A stretch of 46,829 nucleotides of DNA from Myxococcaceae bacterium (GTDB lineage: Bacteria > Myxococcota > Myxococcia > Myxococcales > Myxococcaceae): assembly GCA_016926755.1 (NCBI GenBank), contig JAFGNZ010000220.1, forward strand, positions 1 to 46,829. The letters run 5' to 3'. Within the stretch, counting starts at the first letter, position 1. Each line of letters starts with the position of its first letter. The position numbers and the translations under genes were made by a program. The notes under the pieces were generated by a model. That model saw nothing but the letters and a program-made list of their open reading frames with translations. It searched no databases and was not told the DNA's origin. Shown one piece after another: positions 1 to 9,500 of the stretch.

Positions 1-317
1 AAGCGGACCCTCGCAGTTGGCGCCGACGAACCCGAGCAGCACCGCGCCTCCCGCCCCCCTCTATTCCCAAAAACCGGATTTGGTCCCAAAAATGCGGGCG
101 CAGCCCCCCTCTCAGAGGGCAGCGCCTTGAAAGCGGCGGGTTGCTCGGCTTGGAAGCGGCGGCAATCGAACCCGCCGCTGGTGTCGCCACGAGGTGCGCT
201 CCTCTCTCGCTGGCAGGCTCGCCACCCGAAGCTCTGCCCGATCGCATTGTTGATGGCGACGTTCATGCTGCAGCCCGTCGTGTCGAGTGCGGCGCGACAC
301 CCCGTCTGCGAGGCCAT
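1..317 (-). other. Open frame running off the left edge, possible partial or decayed gene
   Basis: From an ATG at 317 the minus strand stays open to the window edge, about 105 codons. The first 35 or so codons have the strong G/C third-position bias of real genes here and read MASQTGCRAALDTTGCSMNV at the start, with several Cys. After about codon 60 the bias fades (codons such as TTT, TTG, GGA, AAT, AGA), and the frame crosses the tmRNA-3'-end-like element at 151-179. I recognise no domain. It could be the start of a small Cys-rich protein, a decayed gene, or a chance open frame downstream of the kinase gene. Apart from this frame, the first 375 bp hold only two copies of TCCCAAAAA (65-73 and 84-92) and no other gene I can support. 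Confidence 0.22.
151..179 (-). repeat. tmRNA/tRNA 3'-end-like element, copy 1
   Basis: On the minus strand this reads as a T-arm plus acceptor end: a GCGGG stem, the TTCGATT loop, GCCGC, then CGCTTCCA. It shares a perfect 23-nt core (156-178) with 44715-44737 on the plus strand. A true T-stem would need C after the TTCGATT loop, but both copies carry G there, so neither is likely to be a working RNA end. No 5' half of a tRNA or tmRNA is present. It may be a scar of integration or duplication, or a terminator-like hairpin (GGCGGC pairing with GCCGCC). Confidence 0.4.
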
Positions 318-375
318 GGCCGGGCATCATCGCCTGCTGGCGAAGAGCGCGCGCCGCTCCAGCGCCGCGGGAGCG

Positions 376-3300
376 CTAGTTGGACTTCGTGAGCGTCCGC
401 AGGGCCTCTGCCGCCGCGTCCTGGCCGCACTTCTTCGCGCCGGCCTGCTGCTGCTCCCCACTCGGCCTGGCCAGCTTCGTGAGCGCTGGCACCGCGTCCG
501 CGTCCCCCAGCGCCCCGAGCCGCCGCGCTGCCCTGGCGCGCACCTCGCAATCCTCCGAGGCCAGCGCCGTCACGTACAGCTCCACCAGGTCCAGCCCTTG
601 CGTGTCCTGCGCCGATTCCAGGTAGCGCAGCGCACCCCACTGCTTTGGCGAGGCGTCGCCCTCGGCCAGCGCCTCGAAGTGCCCGTGGAGGCGGTCCTTC
701 GGGAGGGCACCCAGCAGCTTGCGCAGCGGCTTGTTGCCTTCATCCGCGCCGAAGTCCTCCGCGAGCCCGTCCAGCAGTGGCGCCTCGAGATCCTCGAGGC
801 TGTCCGGAGCCAACCCCAGCAGGAGGTCGTGCTCCACGGCGTGCCGCTCCAGCCTGTGCAGCGCCAACGCGCGCAGCTGCCGCAGCTCCGGGCTCTTCTG
901 GCCGTTACCGCTCGCCATGTCGAGGCGCAGGAGCGCCTCCGCGGGTTTGCCCGCCTCCAGCAGTCGCCGCGCCTGCACCTCGGGGCTTCGGTTCCGCTGC
1001 CACAGCCCCACTCCTCCCAGGAGGAGGAGCCCCGCGATGAGCCCCACCCCGGCGAGCCGATGCGTCCTCGTTCCTAGCAGGGTCTTCCATGGAAGCACCG
1101 GCCGCTTCTCCGTGGGCGCGCCCACCAGATCCCTGCCACCGAAAGGAGGGCCCTCCGTGGCGGTGTGCTGGCTGCGGTAGAGCTTGAGCGGCTCTCCCCG
1201 GCCGGGCAGGGAGAGGGTGCCGCAGGCCTCGGCCACCACCTCGGCGCTGTCGCGCGAGAGGTCCACGGACTCGGTGAACGTCACCTCGCCCCCGAGGGCC
1301 ACCTGCTCCACGGCCTTCACCGTCTCCGTCGGCTCGCCCACCACGGTGTCCTGGGTGAGCAGCACCTCGCCCGCGTGGATGCAGATGCGGACGTGGAGCT
1401 GGGACTCGGGCGGCAGGCCCTGGTTGTGACGCCACAACCGGTCCTGCATCCCCATGCCGCAGAGCACCGCGCTCGTGGGCGAAGCGAACACCCCGAGCAC
1501 CAAGTCCCCGAGCTTCTGGACGAGCTTCCCCCCGTACTCGCGCAGCAGCGGCAGCAGGAGCTGCTCGTATGTCTCCAGCGCTCGCAGCTGCTCCTCGCGC
1601 GTCCGCTGGCTGGCGAGCTCGGCGAAGCCCTGAACGCTGGTGAGCATCAGCGTGAGGTTCTCCGCGAGCACGTCGCTGGGGGGGGCACGCAGGGCCCGGA
1701 GGGAGGGGACACTGGAGTCCTTCCCCGAGGGCACCGGGGGGCGCACGCTGGCGACACCTGGACTGCCGCCAGCGGGAGGAGGCGGGGGGGAAGCACCGAA
1801 GGCGGCCGTGCCGCTGCCGGTGGGAGGCGGCAGCGGTGAAGCCACGCGCGGCGCTCTGCCGAGGACGGGCGTGCTGGTGCCTGTCGGAGCGTCCCAGAAC
1901 TCGAACGTGGGAGCTGAGCCCCTCGCGACATCCGTATCGCCGCTGGCGGAGGGCTCCCACGGAACAGCGGCGGGCGGTGAGCCTCTCGCGACGGCTGTGT
2001 CGCCGTCCGCCGAGGGATCCCAGGAAGCAGAGGCGGGGAGCCAGAGCCCTCTGTCGCTTCCAGCCGCGGGCGCCACGGGCAAGGGAGCGGGAGAAGGCTT
2101 GCCGAAGGTCGCCCTGCTGCTCGCGACGAGAGGAGCCGCGGGGGACGAGGCTCGAGGCGCGGCGCCGAAGACGGCCAGGCCGCTTCCCACCGGCGGGGGC
2201 GTCCGGGGGGAAGCCCGTTCCATCCGAGGCGACACCTTGTTGCTGGAGATGGGTACAGGCGCCTGCGTGGGCACAGGGGGGGCTGCGCCGAAGGCTGCCG
2301 TGCCGCTGGAGACAGGGGGCGCGCCCGGTGCAGGCACTGGGGGCGCCGCGCGAGAGGCTGCTGCGCTGCTGGCAATGGGAGCGGGTCCCTGGGGCGGCAC
2401 CGGGGGGGCCGTGCCGAAGATCGAGGTGCCGCTGGAGACAGGAGGAGAACCCGGAGGAGGCACCGGGGGCGCCGCGCCGAAGACCGAGGTGCCGCTGGAG
2501 ACAGGTCCGCTGGGGGTGGGGGCCTGGACACTCGGAGGGGTGACGGTCTCCGGGAGAGGCCCCGAGGCCGCCTCGGCCAGCGCGTCCGCCAGCGCCTGGG
2601 CGTTCTGGAAGCGCTGGGTGGGATCCTTCTCCAGCAGCCGCATCACCAGCGCTACCAGCGCGGGGTTGACGGCCAGCGCGGGCGCGGCCCGATCCAGCGG
2701 CAGGGGCGCGGCGTTGGCGTGCTGCGAGATGTAGTGGCGTGGGCTGGGCCCATCGAACGGCAGCTGGCCCGAGAGGACGCGGTACGCCAGCACGCCGAGG
2801 CAGTACAGATCGCTGCGCTCATCCAACCGGGCGCCGATCGCCTGCTCGGGTGACATGTACTCGGGTGTGCCGAGCACCACGCCCACCTGGCTCACGTTGC
2901 TGTCGGCGTCCGGCTCGACGAGCCGGGCGATCCCGAAGTCCAGCAGCCGCGCCTGTTCGCCCCGGGGCGTGCGCGTCAGGAAGACGTTCTCGGGCTTGAT
3001 GTCGCGGTGGATGATCCCCTTCTCGTGGATGGCCGCCAGCCCCTCCGCGAGCTGACGCAGCATCGTGAGGGCTCGCGTGGGCGCCAGGGGCCCGCTCTGG
3101 AGCAGCTCGAACAGGCTCTCCCCCTCCACCAGCTCCATCACCAGACAGGCCGAGTGCTCGGACTCGCCAAAGTCGATGATCCGCACCAGCGTCGGGTGCT
3201 CCACCGCCGACAGCAGGCGCGCCTCGCGCTTGAAGCGCTCCAGCATCCCGTGCTGCTTGTGGAGATCATGGTGGAGCACCTTGATCGCCACCTTGCGCCC

Positions 3301-3438
3301 CAGGGAGACCTGCTCGCCCAGGTACACCGCACCCATCCCGCCCGACCCAAGCGGGCGGATCACCCGGAAGCGACCTTCGAGGACAAGTGAGTCGAGCGGC
3401 AGCACCGCGTGGCATCTTGTCCGAGATTGGCGCCGCAC
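376..3438 (-). CDS. Membrane Ser/Thr protein kinase with cyclase-like and HEAT-like domains
   Basis: This is a PknB-type kinase of about 1020 residues. Residues 24-290 hold a complete kinase domain: glycine loop GSGGMGAVYLG (31-41), Lys53 in VAIK, HRDIKPEN with Asp146, DFG 167-169 and GTPEYMSPEQ (190-199). Residues 291-590 are a Pro/Ala/Ser-rich linker with repeats of the type SGTxxFGAAPPVP. Residues 593-755 resemble a class III nucleotidyl cyclase domain, but the first metal-binding Asp is replaced (Ser601 in LTSVQGF) while the second remains (Asp645 in KLGD), so cyclase activity is doubtful. A single membrane segment lies at 794-812. The C-terminal 200 residues look helical and HEAT-like (ALASEDCEVRARAARRLGAL), probably periplasmic. 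The start is uncertain: GTG at 3438 or the in-frame GTG at 3405, neither with a clear Shine-Dalgarno. It is divergent from the giant TPR gene, 115 bp away. Kinase identity is certain; substrate and signal are unknown. Confidence 0.93.
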   Translation of the reverse strand: MRRQSRTRCHAVLPLDSLVLEGRFRVIRPLGSGGMGAVYLGEQVSLGRKVAIKVLHHDLHKQHGMLERFKREARLLSAVEHPTLVRIIDFGESEHSACLVMELVEGESLFELLQSGPLAPTRALTMLRQLAEGLAAIHEKGIIHRDIKPENVFLTRTPRGEQARLLDFGIARLVEPDADSNVSQVGVVLGTPEYMSPEQAIGARLDERSDLYCLGVLAYRVLSGQLPFDGPSPRHYISQHANAAPLPLDRAAPALAVNPALVALVMRLLEKDPTQRFQNAQALADALAEAASGPLPETVTPPSVQAPTPSGPVSSGTSVFGAAPPVPPPGSPPVSSGTSIFGTAPPVPPQGPAPIASSAAASRAAPPVPAPGAPPVSSGTAAFGAAPPVPTQAPVPISSNKVSPRMERASPRTPPPVGSGLAVFGAAPRASSPAAPLVASSRATFGKPSPAPLPVAPAAGSDRGLWLPASASWDPSADGDTAVARGSPPAAVPWEPSASGDTDVARGSAPTFEFWDAPTGTSTPVLGRAPRVASPLPPPTGSGTAAFGASPPPPPAGGSPGVASVRPPVPSGKDSSVPSLRALRAPPSDVLAENLTLMLTSVQGFAELASQRTREEQLRALETYEQLLLPLLREYGGKLVQKLGDLVLGVFASPTSAVLCGMGMQDRLWRHNQGLPPESQLHVRICIHAGEVLLTQDTVVGEPTETVKAVEQVALGGEVTFTESVDLSRDSAEVVAEACGTLSLPGRGEPLKLYRSQHTATEGPPFGGRDLVGAPTEKRPVLPWKTLLGTRTHRLAGVGLIAGLLLLGGVGLWQRNRSPEVQARRLLEAGKPAEALLRLDMASGNGQKSPELRQLRALALHRLERHAVEHDLLLGLAPDSLEDLEAPLLDGLAEDFGADEGNKPLRKLLGALPKDRLHGHFEALAEGDASPKQWGALRYLESAQDTQGLDLVELYVTALASEDCEVRARAARRLGALGDADAVPALTKLARPSGEQQQAGAKKCGQDAAAEALRTLTKSN

Positions 3439-3512
3439 GAAATTCGCGGCCCTTCACCGCCCCTACGGATGCCCCGCCGCCTACCCCCCGGCCGGGGAAC
3501 CGGTAAAAATTT

Positions 3513-3529
3513 CGAGGGCTTAGCCCTCG
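3513..3529. promoter_or_regulatory. Perfect palindrome in the kinase/TPR divergent promoter region
   Basis: CGAGGGCT-T-AGCCCTCG is a perfect 8-1-8 inverted repeat. It is preceded by an AT-rich run (AAAAATTT, 3506-3513) and ends 24 bp before the TPR ATG at 3554. It could be a dimeric regulator site or a hairpin in the leader of the TPR mRNA. It lies in the only intergenic space (3439-3553) available for promoters of both genes, so it could affect both. No -35/-10 pair was called with confidence. Confidence 0.45.
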
Positions 3530-3553
3530 TGGTACCCTCCCCCCCGTTCCCTG

Positions 3554-6500
3554 ATGGCCACTGAAAGCGATTCTCCGAAGCCCGCGTCCGAATCGGGCGC
3601 TGCCTCCCCCGAGCTCCGGCTGCTGGACCGGCGTGCCTTCGTGGGCTTTCCGCCGCTGCCGCTCGCGCCCGGGCTGACCATCGCCGACTTCGCGCTGCAG
3701 ATCCCCGACGTCACCTTCCCGTTCAACGTCAGCGCGGGGGCCTCTCGCTACCAGCGCAAGAAGCTCCTCTTCGGCTTCCTGGAGCTGAGCGTCGACGCGG
3801 ACCTGGTGGCGCGCAAGGTGCAGGAGCTGGCTGGGAGGCTGGCGGGCCTCGAGGAGCTGAAGCTGCACTTCCGCCCCGGCTACCTGGAGGGCCAGGCGCG
3901 GCTGCAGGGGCCGGAGCACACCCCCATCACCTTCAAGCTGGCCTTCGACGGGGATGGCGAGAAGCTGGCCCTCTACGTCTACGACGTGCGGCTGTATGGC
4001 TTCTCCCCCACGGCCTCGGTGCAGGTGCCCGGCATCCTCGCCTCCGCGGTGGGGGCGCTCGGGCTGCTGCCGGAGGTGGAGGCGCAGGGCGCCACGGGCT
4101 TCACCACCCGCGTGCTGCCCGAGCTGTGCCGGCTGGCCTCGGTGACGCGTGGCTTCAAGATGCCGGAGCTGGACCAGGCGCGCCTGTCCGCCGCGGAGGT
4201 GTCCAGCAAGGGCCTGCGCCTGCGCTTCTCCTCCGGGGGCCTGCCGCCTCCGAACGCGCCGGACGATGAGCTGCTGCTGACGCTCGAGGGCGCGCGGGCC
4301 TTCGCGGAGGCCGAGGCGCTCATCGCCCAGGGCCGCCTGGCCGAGGCGCGCGAGGCGTACCTCCAGGCCGGGGATGCGCAGGACGCGCACCCCTTCGCCG
4401 CCGAGCGGCTCCTCTCGCTGCTCGTCGCGGATCCGCAGGCGCATGATCTGGCGCTGGACGTGGCGGCCACCGTGCTGCGCCGCCGCGAGCGGAGCCCGGC
4501 TTCCCTCTGGGGCGAGGCGGTGGTGCGCGAGCGCCGTGGCGAGGAGGCCCGCGCCGCGGAGCGCTACCTGGCCCTGAGCGCCCTCTCGCGCCGCACCTCC
4601 GAGGACGCCGCCGCCTTCTTCGCCGCCGAGGCCGCCGCCCGCTGCTCGCGCGACACCGCGCCCGCCGTGGCCGTGAAGGCGCTCCACGAGCTGCTGGGCC
4701 TCAGGCCGGACCACCTGCCTTCCCTCAAGGCCCTGGCGCGCGCCTCGGATCAGGCCAGGGACAGGGCTGGGGCGGTGCGGGCCTATCGCCGGCTGGCCGC
4801 GCTCACCCGGGATCCGGCCGAGGCCGCCGACGCCCACGTCCACCTGGCGCGCCTGTGCGCGCAGACCGAGGATGACGTCGCCGGCGCCCGGCTGCACTGC
4901 GAGGCCGCGCTGAGGCTCTCGCCGGACCAGCCGGACGCGCTGCTGCTGCTGGGCGAGCTGTGCCACCGCGACGGCGAGCACCTGCGCGCGCTCAAGGCGC
5001 TGGATCGGCTGCGCGAGGTGGCGCTCGCCCGGCACGAGCTGGACCGCGTGGGGCAGGCCAACCTGCTGGCCGGCCGTGTGTGGGAGGTGGGCCTCACGCA
5101 GCTGGACAACGCGCTGCTGCGCTACCGCGAGGCGGTGACGCTGCTGCCCGGAGATCCCGAGCCGCTCTTCGCCGCCGGCCACGTGGCCGAGAGCCTGGGC
5201 AAGGTGCAGGAGGCGCTCGCCGACTACCAGCAGGCGCTGGAGCTGGCGGGCCCCGCGCCGCGCACCGAGGCCGTGCGCAAGGCCGCGCACGCCAGCCACC
5301 ACGCCATGGCGCGGCTGTCCCGCACGAAGCTGGGAGATCCGGCGCGCGCCCGCGAGCACCTGGAGGCCGCGCTCGCGCTGGAGCCGAGGGATCTGGTGGC
5401 CCTCGAGGAGCTGATCCCCTACTTCCGCGCCACCGGCCGCGCGCAGGAGCTGGCCGACGCGCTGGAGAAGGCCGCCGCCGTGTACGAGGAGCCCGGCAAG
5501 CGCGCCGCCCTGTGGGCCGAGGCCGGCGAGCTGTACCGCGGCCGGCTCCAGCAGCCGGAGAAGGCCGAGCGGCTCCTCCTCTCCGCCATCGAGGCGGACC
5601 CGGACAACAAGCCGGCGCTGGAGGCCATGCTCGCCCTGGCCGAGGCGCGGCGGGACGGCGGCCTGCTCACCCGCTGCCTCGGTGCGCTCGCGCGCCTGAC
5701 GCCCGAGCCCAAGGAGCGCGCCCAGAAGTACCGCCGCCTCTCGGTGGCCGCGAGGGATCTCACCTTCGATCTGGACCTGGCCGTCCACGCGCTGCAGGAG
5801 GTGCTCAAGGCCGAGCCGGGCGATCTGCCCTCCCTGGGTGAGCTGTGCGCGCTCCAGCGCAAGCGCTCGGACATGGCGGGCCTGGCCACCGCGCTGGAGG
5901 AGCGCGCGCGCGTGGCCGAGGCCCAAGGCGACAAGCGGCTCGCGTCCGCGGCGCTGCGCGAGCTGGCCGGGGTGCTGGAGGCGCGGCTCGGCCGGATCGG
6001 CGAGGCGCTGGTGGCGATGGAGAAGGCCGCGCGCCTGGCGCCGGATCCGGGCGTCCTGCTGGATCTGGCGGACCTCTCGCTGCGCTGCGAGCGGCCGGAG
6101 CACGCCCGGAGCGCGCTGGAGGCGCTGCTGTCCTCCCTGCCGCGCACCGCCGCGCCCGAGCGCCTGGCCGACATCCGCGCCCGCCTGGGCCTCGCCTGCG
6201 AGCAGCTGGGAGATCGCGAGGGCGCCATCGCCGCCTACGCGCAGGCCTTCCCGCTGCGTCGCCTGGATGATGCGCTCGCCGCGCGGTTGGAGGCCCTCTA
6301 TAAGGAGGTCGGGGAGCTGCGCGAGCTGGCCGAGCTGTGGGGCACCCGCGCCCAGGCGCTCGTCGCCGCGGATCGCTCCGTGGAGGCCGCGCCCCTCTTC
6401 CTCAAGAGCGCTCGCCTGCTGCTGGAGCGCGGGGAGAAGCCCACCGCCCTGCTGCGCCTGTCCTCCGCCCTCGAGGCCGATCCCGAGGGCCCCCTGGCCG

Positions 6501-9500
6501 GAGAGGTGCTGGACGCGCTCGCCGAGCTGGAGCTGGAGCGCGGCGAGAAGCTGGAGGCCGCGAAGCTGTATGCGCGCAGGGCCACCCTCGTCTCCGAGGT
6601 GCGCGCCGGCGCCCGGCTGCTCTACCGCGCCTCGCTGCTGGCCGCGGGGACCAGCCGCGAGGAGTCCTACCTCGCCGAGGCCCTGGAGCGGGACGCCACC
6701 TTTGCCCCCGCCCGCATGCGCCGGGGCGAGCTGCGCCTGCCCACGGATCCTCGCGGCGCGCTGGAGGATCTCGAGGCGGTGCTCGCGCTGCCTCCCACGG
6801 ACCATGACGCCCCACGCGAGCAGGAGCTGCTCGGGCTGACCCGCAAGGCCGCCACCGCCGCGGTGCGGGCCGGCCGCACGGACTCCGCCCGGCGCCTGCT
6901 GGCGCAGTACAGCGCCCAGTCCCCCGCGGACCTCGAGGCCCAGCTCGAGCTGGCGAGCCTGCACCGCAAGGTGGGCGCGCGCGAGCCGCTGGCGGATCTG
7001 CTCACCGAGCTGTGGCCACGCCTCACGGGCGAGGCGCAGCGCAACGCCCGCCGCGAGCTCGCGGAGCTGGCCCTCACCCTGGGGCGAGCCCATGAGGCCG
7101 CCACGGCCCTGCGCTCGCTCCTCGTCGAGGAGCCGGGAGACCTGTGGGCGGCCCAGGCGCTCCTGTCGCTGCTGCCCTCGCCGGGGACCGGCACGCCGGA
7201 GCAGGAGGCCGAGCGGCTGACCCTGCTGAGCACCCAGATCTCCGCCGCCGAGGGCGAGGCCCGCGCCGAGCTGCTCGCCCGCCGCGCCGCGCTCCACCGC
7301 TCCGCGGGACGCCCCGCGGCCGCCCGGGATGACTATGCCGACGCCGCTCGGCTCGCCCGCAGGCCCGCGCCCCTGTTGCTCTCCCTGGCCGAGCTGGCCC
7401 GGGACGCGGGAGACGAGGTGGCCGAGCTGTCCGCGTGGCGCCGCGCGGTGGCCGCGGACGCGAGCCTCGGAGAGCGTGCGCGGGAGCGCCTGCTGGTGAT
7501 CGCCGCCTCCCTCGTGGAGAAGGATGCCCGCGCCGAGGCCCGTGAGGCCCTGCGGGCCGCCGTCGCGCTGGAGCTCCCCGCCGTGGATCGCTGCGAGGCC
7601 TTCTTTGCCCTGGCCACGCTCGCCCGGAGGGATGGACAGCCGGAGGCCGAGGCGGAGGCGCTCTCGGAGGCGGCGCGCCAGGGGCCCGTGCCTCGCCGGG
7701 TGGAGGTGCTGCTCGCGCGGGCCGCCCTGCTGGAGCAGCAGGGGAAGCGGGAGGAGGCGGCGCGCAGCCTGGACGCGGCGCTCTCGCTCTCACCGCGCCA
7801 CCCCGGGGCCACGCTCGCGCTGCAGCGGGTGCTCCGTGAGCTGGAGGACTGGGCCGGCCTGGCCGCGCTGCTCGCCTCCGAGGCGCCCCACGCACCTCCC
7901 TCGGCGGCCGCGGCGCTGTACTCCGAGCTCGCGGGCCTGTACCTCGATCGGCTGGAGGAGCCCGGTCCCGCCGAGGTCGCGCTGCGGGAGGCCCTCCGTC
8001 TGGCGCCCGATGACGCGAACGTGCGCCGCCGGCTCGTCTCGCTCGTGGTGAGCCGGGGCGAGCTGCTGGAGGCGGCCTCGTTGCTCGAGGCCGCGGCCGA
8101 GGGCGCCTCTCCCCAGGAGGCAGCCACCTTCCTGAGAGAGGGCGCGGTCCATGCCCGCGCTGCCTCCGAGCAGGAGCGGGCGCTGAGGCTCGCCCGTCGC
8201 GCGCACGCGCTCGTGCCCGCGGAGGGCCGGGATCTGGAGGAGCTGGCCGAGCTGCTCTTCCTATATGGAGATGTGAAGGAGGCGCTGCCGCTGCAGGAGA
8301 AGCTCGCGGCCGCCGTCGACTTCGCCAAGGAGCCCCAGCGCGCCGAGGCCACGCTGCGCCGCCTGGGCGAGGTGGCGGAGAAGGCAGGGGACACGAAGCG
8401 CGCGGTGGCGGCCTGGCGGCGGCTGACCGCGGAGAACCCTCGGGACGAGGTGGCCGTCCAGCGGCTCGCCGCGCTCCTCGAGAGGAACGATCCCCGCAGC
8501 GCGTTCGAGGTGCTCGTCTCGCACGCGAAGGCGCTGCCGCCGTCGGAGGACACGGCCCGGCGCCTCGTGGAGCTGTCGGAGCGGGCGCGTGCCTCGCTGG
8601 CGGATGTCGCGGTGGCCGCTTCGCTGCTGACCCGCGCGGCGGAGATGGCCTCGGAGCCGCTGCCGCTGCGCCAGCAGCTCGCCGCGCTCTACCGGGAGCA
8701 GGGCCAGACGCAGGAGCTGCTCGCGGAGCTGCGCCGGGTGGCCACGCTCAGCACCCAGGTGGGGGACGTGGATGCAGCGGTCGCCGCCTATGACGAGGAG
8801 GCCCGGCTCGCCGAGGACTCGGGCCGGATGGATGAGGCCCTCGAGGCGCTGAATGCGCTGAGGGATCTGCTGGAGTCTCAGGGCAAGCCCGCCGCCGCAG
8901 CTGCCCTCGAGCGCCGCCGCGCCGAGCTGCTGCGAGACGTGAAGCTGGACCTCGCCGCGGCCGAGGAGTCCCTGGAGCGCTCCTTCCAGCTGAAGGCGGA
9001 CCTCGAGACGACGCAGATGGGCGAGGTGCTCGCCGCGCGCCGAGAGGACCCGGCCGCGCAGGCGCGCTGGCTGGAGCGCATGCTGCCGCTGCAGGCCGGT
9101 GCGCAGGAGCAGGGCGCGGTGCTGCTGAGGCTGGCGCGGCTGAACCTGGGCGTGCTGGCCGACGCTGGAAAGGCGGAGGGCTTCCTTCGGGAGGCCCTGC
9201 GCCGTGACCGCACCCTGGCGGAGGCGGAGAAGCTCCTGGCGGAGCTGCTGGAGCAGGACGGGCGCATGGCGGAGCTGGCCGCCTGGTACGAGGACTCCGC
9301 CGCGGAAGAGGTGGATCCCGGGCGCCGCTCGCTCCTGCTCAGGCGCGCGGCCACGCTCTACCGGGAGCGGGCCGGTCGCCCGGAGGCCGCTGCCGCCGCG
9401 TTGCTCGCCGCGCGGTCCGCCGCGCCGGATGACCTGGAGCTCACCGCGCAGGCCGCGGACCTGCTCCACGAGGTGGGGCGCGCCGAGGACGCCGCGGAGT

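Noticed and set aside
151-179. A complete tRNA or tmRNA gene at the left end
   Set aside because: Only a 3'-end-like segment is present, the T-loop closing pair is broken, and no 5' acceptor, D-arm, anticodon arm or tag-peptide frame could be found upstream.
3266-7297. A 1343-residue minus-strand frame opposite the TPR gene
   Set aside because: It is the mirror of the high-GC3 TPR gene: Gln/Arg/Gly/Leu-rich, no domain, overlaps the kinase start. It is a shadow frame.
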